In this document: piece by piece, positions 41,301 through 53,300 of the stretch
How positions within the stretch are numbered: the first letter of the stretch is position 1
How the letters are laid out: each line of letters opens with the position of its first letter
Source: Leuctra nigra
Taxonomy: Eukaryota > Arthropoda > Insecta > Plecoptera > Leuctridae
DNA: 64,000 nucleotides
NCBI GenBank assembly: GCA_934045905.1
Contig: OW203769.1
Span: forward strand, 26,195,705 to 26,259,704
Direction: 5' to 3'
Position numbers and translations under genes: made by a program
The notes under the pieces: model-generated
What the model saw: the letters and a program-made list of their open reading frames with translations, nothing else
The model's database searches: none
What the model was told of the DNA's origin: nothing

Positions 41301-44300
41301 CCGTTGGTGTTATTCCAGTTGGCGTTATTCAGTCGACTCAGTTGAAATGTTGGAAAAATTAATAAATTGCGAATATTTGTATGCAACACAAAGCTGATGT
41401 CCAAACTTGCATAAACTGACGTAACGGCGACGTAAGGGACGGAACGGAAATATTGAATACGAGGAGTCCAATGAGTATGCATAATTGACGCAACTCTGAC
41501 GAAACGTATCAGAAAACTGTGTGTTATTTGGTCTTGCGTCGCCGTTCAGTCAGTAGGGAAGTCTCATTAACATTTTTTTATTATAAAGTTGAAAATATCA
41601 ACACAAATAATAATGACAAATACACTTTTCACCTGAAACAATTTATATTTCAAATTGAAATTTCATGTGACATTTTGGTGGGAAATTCTGTGTTACGTAC
41701 GAGTGCCCGATGATGTTATTGCTAAGTCCACAACAATGTGTTAATGTTACCATGGTGAAGACTTTGTTGCCGTGCTAATGCCGAGTCCCATGACATCAAA
41801 GGCAACAAGGCTAATGAGCGAGCGTAGCGAGCGTCACCAAGGAACTCTTTAATTATTTGTTGTTTTTACTATATTGCCTGTAGCTTACATCGTTCGACAT
41901 CAATTCGAACCCTCTCCGTTTTGAGGCCTTCTAATAGGTAGTTTTAGAATTATACATGAAATTGAACTATAACAGTTTGACCGAAACTTAAAACTTTGCA
42001 TGGTTATTGGAACCAACTTTTACGTATTTTTGCCAATTTCAGATTAATTTGGCATCATCTTCAATAGTTACTGCGATTTTAAAGACATTTTATTCTATAA
42101 TCTTGAAATATTTGAAAAAATTAAACTAAATTTCATCCCTGCAGCTTTCTTGATGCTTTCAGTTCCAAGACCTGTAGACCAGATACTTGTAGACGTGCAT
42201 CAAATCGTATGCAGTACGAAGGCTCGCTTCCCAACGTGATGAAGAAGTTCAATGTTTGGTTTGAAAGTAAGGAATGAGTATAGACTGTTATTATAGGTTT
42301 GAATAATGTTTGGTTTTATTGACAGTAATGACAGTTACACAAATAATAATATCTGAGAAGGAACACACAATGCAAACAGGTACCTACATTAAAAGAGCAA
42401 GTAACAATGAATGAATCAAGCAAGGTAAATTACACAGAGAGAAAAGTGAAAGAGAACAAGGAAGATTAGATCAGGGTTGATAAAATGCAGATCGGGCCAA
42501 CAAACGCGTTACACAGAGCGTTTCCTATAGTATAATATTTTATAAAATTCGGAGATTTCTATCAATCTTTCTATATCAACTATTTGCAAACTATTCATCC
42601 CACAATAATAATGTTTTGTTTGTCTACATCCTAGACAAGTAGGATTTTCAATATTCACGTTTATTTTAAGACTAGAATGAGTTCTCTTGTAGTTCCTTTA
42701 GACACTTGATGTATGAAGTTAAGTGCAGTAAATATCATCGGATAAGAAAAGTGGAATGAGGAATGGAACGTACCTTTGAGTTTTCCGCCCCATCTGCATT
42801 CCCGGACTACCAAGAAGATAAGTGCATCAATATTATTAAACAATTACACATTAGAAACACATAATTGCTACAGGCCATCTCCCTCTAACGTACGCCATCT
42901 AGAAGAAAGAGATACGACATAATATTAATGACAACATCCAGCCTAGTTAACTGCCACAAACGTTCCCCTGCCACGGCCGCTACAGAAAGAAAATCCCATT
43001 AATATTAGACTACCTAATAATAAAAAAAAAAAAAAAACTTCCGGCTATCGTACGGTCGTGTGAGTACAAAGACTCAATTATTACGACCGTATATAGCTAG
43101 TGGATACAATTAATATTAATAATGACAATTAAGAAATAACTGGGTGTTGTTTCTCTTTATCTCCACTCGTGGACATGTCTGTGGGGCGCCTCCTAGCCCC
43201 CAGCACGTTGCTCCGCTCCGCATGCCTGCTTCATGTTGCTGCGCCAGAGTTACCTGAAATGAAACATTCCCGGCGTCACCTGTGGACAACGGAAACTTCA
43301 ATTAGTTATTAAATACTATTTGGGCATGGATATCATACTGCAATCAACTCATACATCTGTCGAGGAAAACGCTCAGTGTAAAGCGTTGATAAGCGAGCCT
43401 TCGGAAGGGGATCGAGCTGACATTGTGCAAACATGACTGGGATTTTTAGAATTTCTATAATAATTTTAGTTGGGAGACTTGATTGGTGGTTACAAATAAT
43501 TTATGAAAGTAAATTACACTACTTAATTATATCCTTTTTCAATAGTCAATTTGCTTGGATACGATCTTGGCATTATTTATAATAACTTTTCATTGCTGTA
43601 ATTTATTTCTTCTATTTAGAGCTGGTTTCACAGAGATGAGAAAATGTTTGCAACTTCATGAGCGTCAACCTTTTGAACCTTCCCAGTTGAATATTTCGTT
43701 TCGAATGATCAATACGTAGATATTTATAATGTTTTATAGGATTATCCCGGGATTATCCATGTATAGTTGTGTTGCTACGGTGGATCGTCCGAGATACTAA
43801 CATTATATTCATTCTTAGAAGTTAACCATTGTTGCTAGCTGGCAAATTGTTGCATTTCCACAGTGCATTGTTTTGTGTGGCACATTGTTTTACTCTCGCC
43901 CGGCAAGTGAGAGGTCGTGAGTTCGAGCCCCTTCACTTCGCACATCCCTACCTTTCATCCTGATTCCCCTGATACAACCCAGTATAAACCCCCAGTTAAA
44001 TATATTAACTTGATAACAATTAATAAAACATATGTTACGACGGGCCCTAAACTTTTAAATTCGCAATTCTGATGGAATTTCCCATGCTATATGTTAATAT
44101 GGCTGTGAATCAATTTCTATCAGAATGAAATTGAGAAAAACGTACCATCGTACACCATCGTACACCATCGTACACCATCGTACGTCTGATGAATGGAATT
44201 CATCAGACGGCCATTTTGGGATCATTTACGGCCATTTTGGGGGAAAAGTTCCCAATTCCATTCTTATGGAATTATAGATACTGCGTTATAGAATTACCAT

Positions 44301-47300
44301 TCATCGAATTTTAAAAGTAAAAAAAAACATTTTAAAAGGGAATGTTAAACTTCCTGAATATATTAATCTAGCATAAATAAATAATGGAATAAAGTTCTAG
44401 AACTTTTAAATTCGTTAAAATCGAATTCCCTCAGAATAGAATTGGATAAACGTTCTATAAAATAGGAGTTTTACACCTCGGCAAAATGAGCACATACTGA
44501 GTTTGTTACGTGTGTGTGGAATGGCCATGGTAATGATTAGCTACGGTTCAACATTTACCTACTTGTTGCCTGGATAACGATTGATTGCAATATGTAACGA
44601 CACGACGCGTAGACCAGCAGTTTCCGTGTGTCGATTGCGTCATTCAGTCTTCAGCTCTGGAGATTCTCCCCACCGATGGCTGCCACCTTAGCGCGGTGGT
44701 GGGGTTTGCGTTGGCCAATGATCCATTGCAGCTACGCCGGCGAGCATATGCTCATGTGTAAGGGTTACCCATGCCGGACAGATCAGTGGTGAGGTCCAGA
44801 AAAGAGCAGCCAGGGTCGGCCTAACCATCATCGGGCCGGCCTCTCCCCTCGAGATGACGCGATCCCCCTGAAATCGGGTTCCGCCGGCCCGAATCCTCAC
44901 ACCCCCCGGTCCGTCCCCATTCCGGCCTGGCCTCCCCACCAGTGTTGGTCTCCCCCGGATCGGGCCCGTTAGGTCGACCCCTCCCCATGTCCACCACTTA
45001 TATCAACAAAGTTAAATGCAAAAATGCAAAAATTAATGTGCGCAATATAACCTCGTCGTTGACGCGCCGTTAAACCACAATAATCTAATCTAATCTGGAG
45101 ATTCTTTCTAAATATCGCCAAACAGACGCGTAGGAACTACTTTCATCATGGGAGGGGGGGGGGGGAATAGCGACATCCCGAAGGGGGGTCTGAGGGTTTT
45201 TACCCCCCAGTTCTAGCCACGCAGGGCGTTTTTTAGAATTTAAACCAGTTCAAAGTGATTCTGGGGCTTTAAAATGCACAAACTGAATCAAAATAATCGT
45301 CCAATTGTTGCATTTTTTCGAATATAAACATTATAAAATCGATTCAGGGATGCAAAATTGCAACAAAAAACTCCATATTTTTGCCGCGCATGGCGTTATA
45401 TTTTAAGAATTTAACTATAATAATGTCGTCGGGTGACAATATTCTCATCTCACCCGAGAGGGCCATGAATAACATTGAGATGAGAACATTGTCATGCGAA
45501 CAATTAGCTGTCATTTTATATAACCGCACTACACTGAAGTATTCACTCAAAATTATTGTATCGTTTAAAACATTTTTATCAATGAAAACTGAAATCACGG
45601 TCCACCTGCTTAATGGGTCTAACTGATTTAATCTGCTTGAAATAACCGTTTTACACAACCTTTTTTAATTAGGCATAATTGATTCATTCATTAAATCTAT
45701 TGTTATTATGGTTCATTCACAAACTTAAACTTTCGAATTTAAAAAGTGTTCTTAATTGATATACGATTTAAGATTTCAATGAGAAATTATAAACAGAAAG
45801 CCAAACGAAATTATTATTTTAATCGTATAAACTGTTAATATTTATTTATACATAAAATTAGCGGTAACGAACCACATCTACAATCAGAATGAATCACTCA
45901 TCAGATTAATAAATCAAATTTTAAATGAACCTATACTTAGAAGGAAATGTCCACGCATATAGTTCATTTGCAGATCTTTATTGTTTTACCTTTTATAGTT
46001 ATAAGAAATTCATACCGCTACAAAAATCAATAATAATTATGACGGCATAATTCAAATTGTGACATTTTGAGCATTTTGATTTGAGCGGGCTATAAGCTAG
46101 AGACGAAAAATAAATACAGTGATATTATTAGAATAAATAAAATATGCAGACATCGAATCATATTTACTTCACTTCAATGTTGACAGTTTCCTCAGTCACT
46201 CACTCAGTCAGGAATTTCCGTAAAATAGTGCAATGTGAAGAACACAAAAAAAAATCCCTGCGTTTTGAAACTTTCAATATTTCAAAACACTGACTGCCAA
46301 AATTAGTTGTATTTTCATGAAAAACATCACTTTAAGTAGTTTTAACATCAATTACATCCATAAAACTTTGCATATTTGAATTTCAAATTTAAACTACTTC
46401 ACTTTCCCTATTTTTTACTTGTATTATTGTTCGATGAGGTCGATGATTTCGATGAAACATAAATCAAGTTAAAATAATAGGAAGTGAAAAGTTTGTTGAA
46501 ATAATTACCATGTTAAAATTAATTTGATATAATTTTAGTAAGGCGTTCAACTTTGTTGACGGCAGCAATATGTTTTCAGTTGTACGTGAAGTTGTTCAGC
46601 CCTCTTCATGTGAACAAGAAACACTTCAAGGAGCTGATCAAGGAGGCGGAAGTGCTGACTATCCAGGAAGGAGACCTGTACGCGATTGAAGACCTCACAG
46701 CAGCTGATGAAAGACTTTCCATCTTACTCACAGGAAGGTATTTGAACAGTATTTCCATCAAAAGCCTTTGTTAATTTGAAATTCTTAAAAATTACCTGAA
46801 TACAAATGCAAATTCGAAAATAAAAAAATATGTTGCGGAGTTAATTCAAGACATCTTGGAAAGAATGGACATCAAAATTTAACTTAATTCTTAGGTAGAA
46901 ATTGTAATATAAAATGGCAAAATGTGCATTAAAAATTTTGAGTCCACTTTAAAGCTGGTATTTTTCTGAATATTTTTTAGCCGTTGGGATAAGAAGCAGA
47001 GTTTGCCAGGAGGTCTATTCTAGAACGATTTTCCAATTCCATTCTGATGGAATTCGGTCATGCCATAAGGATAACATTTAACATTGTTAGGAATTGAATT
47101 CTAGTGGAATTGGGAATTTAAAAGTTCTAGAATAGGGCACCAGTTCATTATAACTATTTAAACTGTAAACATGTACTTTCTTACTGCATGACATACCTAA
47201 TTTTAAATAATAGCAAATAATATATTCTTATTAGTAAAATTCTACTTCTAGAGATAGCTGTCGGTGTGTTGTGACAGGATGGTGGTGACTTGTGACCACA

Positions 47301-50300
47301 TCGCCCCCTACCAGTTCATCGACTCCCCCGAGTGAACCTCTCCTACAGATGATGACGCTGTCGGTGTGTTGTGACAGGATGGTGGTGACTTGTGACGACA
47401 TCGCCCCCTCAGTTCATCGACTCCCCCGAGTGAACCTCTCCTACAGATGATGACGCTGTCGGTGTGTTGTGACAGGATGGTGGTGACTTGTTACGACATC
47501 GCCCCCTACCAGTTCATCGACTCCCCCGAGTGAACCTCTCCTACAGATGATGACGCTGTTGGTGTGTTGTGACAGGATGGTGGTGACTTGTGACGACATC
47601 GCCCCCTACCAGTTCATCGACTCCCCCGAGTGAACCTCTCCTACAGATGATGACGCTGTCGGTGTGTTGTGACAGGATGGTGGTGACTTGTGACGACATC
47701 GCCCCCTACCAGTTCATCGACTCCCCCGAGTGAACCTCTCCTACAGATAATGACGCTGTCGGTGTGTTGTGACAGGATGGTGGTGACTTGTGACGACATC
47801 GCCCCCTACCAGTTCATCGACTCCCCCGAGTGAACCTCTCCTACAGATGATGACGCTGTCGGTGTGTTGTGACAGGATGGTGGTGACTTGTGACGACATC
47901 GCCCCCTACCAGTTCATCGACTCCCCCGAGTGAACCTCTCCTACAGATGATGACGCTGTCGGTGTGTTGTGACAGGATGGTGGTGACTTGTGACGACATC
48001 GCCCCCTACCAGTTCATCGACTCCCCCGAGTGAACCTCTCCTACAGATGATGACGCTGTTGGTGTGTTGTGACAGGATGGTGGTGACTTGTGACGACATC
48101 GCCCCCTACCAGTTCATCGACTCCCCCGAGTGAACCTCTCCTACAGATGATGACGCTGTCGGTGTGTTGTGACAGGATGGTGGTGACTTGTGACCACATC
48201 GCCCCCTACCAGTTCATCGACTCCCCCGAGTGAACCTCTCCCACAGATGATGACGCTGTTGGTGTGTTGTGACAGGATGGTGGTGACTTGTGACGACATC
48301 GCCCCCTACCAGTTCATCGACTCCCCCGAGTGAACCTCTCCTACAGATGATGACGCTGTCGGTGTGTTGTGACAGGATGGTGGTGACTTGTGACGACATC
48401 GCTCCCTACCAGTTCATCGACTCCCCCGAGTGAACCTCTCCTAGAGATGATGACGCTGTCGGTGTGTTGTGACAGGATGGTGGTGACTTGTGACGACATC
48501 GCCCCCTACCAGTTCATCGACTCCCCCGAGTGAACCTCTCCTACAGATGATGACGCTGTCGGTGTGTTGTGACAGGATGGTGGTGACTTGTGACGAGACA
48601 CATCTGCACCACATTGCCCCCTACCAGTTCATCGACTCCCCCGAGTGAACCTCTCCTACAGATGATGACGCTGTCGGTGTGTTGTGACAGGATGGTGGTG
48701 ACTTGTGACCACATCGCCCCCTACCAGTTCATCGACTCCCCTGAGTGAACCTCTCCTACAGATGATGACGCTGTCGGTGTGTTGTGACAGGATGGTGGTG
48801 ACTTGTTACGACATCGCCCCCTCAGTTCATCGACTCCCCCGAGTGAACCTCTCCTACAGATGATGACGCTGTCGGTGTGTTGTGACAGGATGGTGGTGAC
48901 TTGTTACGACATCGCCCCCTACCAGTTCATCGACTCCCCCGAGTGAACCTCTCCTACAGATGATGACGCTGTTGGTGTGTTGTGACAGGATGGTGGTGAC
49001 TTGTGACGACATCGCCCCCTACCAGTTCATCGACTCCCCCGAGTGAACCTCTCCTACAGATGATGACGCTGTCGGTGTGTTGTGACAGGATGGTGGTGAC
49101 TTGTGACCACATCGCCCCCTACCAGTTCATCGACTCCCCCGAGTGAACCTCTCCTACAGATGATGACGCTGTTGGTGTGTTGTGACAGGATGGTGGTGAC
49201 TTGTGACGACATCGCCCCCTACCAGTTCATCGACTCCCCCGAGTGAACCTCTCCTACAGATGATGACGCTGTCGGTGTGTTGTGACAGGATGGTGGTGAC
49301 TTGTGACGACATCGCCCCCTACCAGTTCATCGACTCCCCCGAGTGAACCTCTCCTACAGATGATGACGCTGTCGGTGTGTTGTGACAGGATGGTGGTGAC
49401 TTGTGACGACATCGCCCCCTACCAGTTCATCGACTCCCCCGAGTGAACCTCTCCTACAGATAATGACGCTGTCGGTGTGTTGTGACAGGATGGTGGTGAC
49501 TTGTGACGACATCGCCCCCTACCAGTTCATCGACTCCCCCGAGTGAACCTCTCCTACAGATGATGACGCTGTCGGTGTGTTGTGACAGGATGGTGGTGAC
49601 TTGTGACGACATCGCCCCCTACCAGTTCATCGACTCCCCCGAGTGAACCTCTCCTACAGATGATGACGTTGTTGGTGTGTTGTGACAGGATGGTGGTGAC
49701 TTGTGACGACATCGCCCCCTACCAGTTCATCGACTCCCCCGAGTGAACCTCTCCTACAGATGATGACGCTGTCGGTGTGTTGTGACAGGATGGTGGTGAC
49801 TTGTGACCACATCGCCCCCTACCAGTTCATCGACTCCCCCGAGTGAACCTCTCCTACAGATGATGACGCTGTTGGTGTGTTGTGACAGGATGGTGGTGAC
49901 TTGTGACGACATCGCCCCCTACCAGTTCATCGACTCCCCCGAGTGAACCTCTCCTACAGATGATGACGCTGTCGGTGTGTTGTGACAGGATGGTGGTGAC
50001 TTGTGACGACATCGCTCCCTACCAGTTCATCGACTCCCCCGAGTGAACCTCTCCTACAGATGATGACGCTGTCGGTGTGTTGTGACAGGATGGTGGTGAC
50101 TTGTGACGACATCGCCCCCTACCAGTTCATCGACTCCCCCGAGTGAACCTCTCCTACAGATGATGACGCTGTCGGTGTGTTGTGACAGGATGGTGGTGAC
50201 TTGTGACGACATCGCCCCCTACCAGTTCATCGACTCCCCCGAGTGAACCTCTCCTACAGATGATGACGCTGTCGGTGTGTTGTGACAGGATGGTGGTGAC

Positions 50301-53300
50301 TTGTGACGAGACACATCTGCACCACATTGCCCCCTACCAGTTCATCGACTCCCCCGAGTGGGAGGCGAACCACGACAACAGCGACGACACCTTCCAAGTG
50401 ACAGTCGCCGCTGAGACTGACTGCACCTACCTCTGCTGGCAGAGAATGAAGCTCGAGAGGGTCCTCAGGCATAGACCGCTGCTCAAGATACTCATCCAGA
50501 ACATGATCGGTAATTAATTGCAACTTTTTATGACATTGACGCATTTTTATAATACACTAAATATTTTTACAAAGGTGTCATTTTGTGTTATTTCAAAGAT
50601 TCTGTGATCAAGCTTCTACATGTTGACGTCCTATTGCCTTCTTGAAATACAGAGTCGAATCGAGTCGATACGATTTCTAAGTAAAACCAGTGGCAATGGT
50701 CCAATCTTCCTTCATGTTTTAATTTATCAACGATAACAAACAATAGAGAAAAATAAAAATATGTGAAGTATAAAACCCCATAGCTGCTCAAAAATATCAA
50801 ATTTTTATTAACCACTCTTTGAGCTTGTAAGGATGTAATATTCAAAGATCTAATAAAATGGAAACAAAACCCTTCAGCCAACCGTTTGAGATCGGTAGAA
50901 TTTTCTGATATTGCCAATCTCAGTGACGTCAACAGTCTAGAATAGTCGATAATATTGCGAAGAAAAGTCGAGTAAATTTCACATGTTGCAGGACGCGACA
51001 TCACTCTTAAACTCTACTCATTGAACGAGCATATCACTCACGCGACGACCACGGAGACCGGCGAGGAAGCCAAGACTCTTCACCGCAGTCTCTCTTGCGA
51101 CGCCGTCCACACGGGCACGCGGGGCTTCGTGCGGTCCTCGTTGTGGCGTGAACGGCGTCCCTCTCAGTCCTCTCAGCCAGGTGGGTACGACGCCGTCCAC
51201 ACGGGCACGCGGGGCTTCGTGCGGTCCTCGTTGTGGCGTGAGCGGCGTCCCTCTCAGTCCTCTCAGCCAGGTGGGTACGACGCCGTCCACACGGGCACGC
51301 GGGGCTTCGTGCGGTCCTCGTTGTGGCGTGAGCGGCGTGCCTCTCAGTCCTCTCAGCCAGGTGGGTATGACGCCGTCCACACGGGCACACGGTCCTCGTT
51401 GTGGCGTGAGCGGCGACCCTCTCAGTCCTCTCAGCCAGGTGGGTATGACGCCGTCCACACGGGCACACGGGGCTTCGTGCGGTCCTCGTTGTGGCGTGAG
51501 CGGCGTGCCTCTCAGTCCTCTCAGCCAGGTGGGTATGACGCCGTGCACACGGACACGCGGTCCTCGTTGTGGCGTGAGCGGCGTGCCTCTCAGTCCTCTC
51601 AGCCAGGTGGGTATGACGCCGTGCACACGGGCACGCGGGGCTTCGTGCGGTCCTCGTTGTGGCGTGAGCGGCGAACCTCTCAGTCCTCTCAGCCAGGTGG
51701 GTACGACGCCGTGCACACGGGCACGCGCTGCTTCGTGCGGTCCTCGTTGTGGCGTGAGCGGCGTCCCTCTCAGTCCTCTCAACCAGGTGGGTACGACGCC
51801 GTGCACACGGGCACGCGGGGCTTCGTGCGGTCCTCGTTGTGGCGTGAGCGGCGTCCCTCTCAGTCCTCTCAGCCAGGTGGGTATGACGCCGTGCACACGG
51901 ACACGCGGTCCTCGTTGTGGCGTGAACGGCGTGCCTCTCAGTCCTCTCAGCCAGGTGGGTATGACGCCGTGCACACGGACACGCGGTCCTCGTTGTGGCG
52001 TGAACGGCGTGCCTCTCAGTCCTCTCAGCCAGGTGGGTATGACACCGTGCACACGGGCACGCGGTCCTCGTTGTGGCGTGAGCGGCGTGCCTCTCAGTCC
52101 TCTCAGCTAGGTGGGTATGACGCCGTGCACACGGGCACGCGGTCCTCGTTGTGGCGTGAGCGGCGTGCCTCTCAGTCCTCTCAGCCAGGTGGGTATGACG
52201 CCGTGCACACGGACACGCGGTCCTCGTTGTGGCGTGAGCGGCGTGCCTCTCAGTCCTCTCAGCCAGGTGGGTATGACGCCGTGCACACGGGCACGCGGGG
52301 CTTCGTGCGGTCCTCGTTGTGGCGTGAGCGGCGTGCCTCTCAGTCCTCTCAGCCAGGTGGGTATGACGCCGTGCACACGGACACGCGGTCCTCGTTGTGG
52401 CGTGAACGGCGTGCCTCTCAGTCCTCTCAGCCAGGTGGGTATGACGCCGTGCACACGGACACGCGGTCCTCGTTGTGGCGTGAACGGCGTGCCTCTCAGT
52501 CCTCTCAGCCAGGTGGGTATGACACCGTGCACACGGGCACGCGGTCCTCGTTGTGGCGTGAGCGGCGTGCCTCTCAGTCCTCTCAGCTAGGTGGGTATGA
52601 CGCCGTGCACACGGGCACGCGGTCCTCGTTGTGGCGTTAGCGGCGTGCCTCTCAGTCCTCTCAGCCAGGTGGGTATGACGCCGTGCACACGGGCACACGG
52701 TCCTCGTTGTGGCGTGAGCGGCGTTGCCTCTCAGTCCTCTCAGCCAGGTGGGTATGACGCCGTGCACACGGGCACGCGGGGCTTCGTGCGGTCCTCGTTG
52801 TGGCGTGAGCGGCGACCCTCTCAGTCCTCTCAGCCAGGTGGGTACGACGCCGTGCACACGGGCACGCGGGGCTTCGTGCGGTCCTCGTTGTGGCGTGAGC
52901 GGCGTCCCTCTCAGTCCTCTCAACCAGGTGGGTACGACGCCGTGCACACGGGCACGCGGGGCTTCGTGCGGTCCTCGTTGTGGCGTGAGCGGCGTCCCTC
53001 TCAGTCCTCTCAGCCAGGTGGGTACGACGCCGTCCACACGGGCACGCGGGGCTTCGTGCGGTCCTCGTTGTGGCGTCCCTCTCGGTCCTCTCAGCCAGGT
53101 GGGTACGACGCCGTGCACACGGGCACGCGGTCCTCGTTGTGGCGTGCCTCTCAGTCCTCTCAACCAGGTGGGTATGACGCCGTCCACACGGGCATGCGGT
53201 CCTCGTTGTGGCGTGAGCGGTGTGCCTCTCAGTCCTCTCAGCCAGGTGGGTATGACGCCGTGCACACGGGCACGCGGTCCTCGTTGTGGCGTGAGCGGCG

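Larger units (their letters stand above)
39700..46579 (+). other. POPDC intron 2, with several mobile-element remains
   Basis: A 6.9-kb AT-rich intron. It holds a foldback element (40513-41335), a SINE-like relic (about 43855-44031), a retroposon with target duplication (44668-45093) and a hairpin MITE (45435-45493). Near 41818 is the simple motif GAGCGAGCGTAGCGAGCG. G-rich sequence near 45150-45230 resembles the hAT-like element at 61 kb. The rest shows nothing I can name. Confidence 0.7.

Noticed and set aside
40504..41482. Short frames in the foldback element
   Set aside because: By-products of the palindromic units on both strands.
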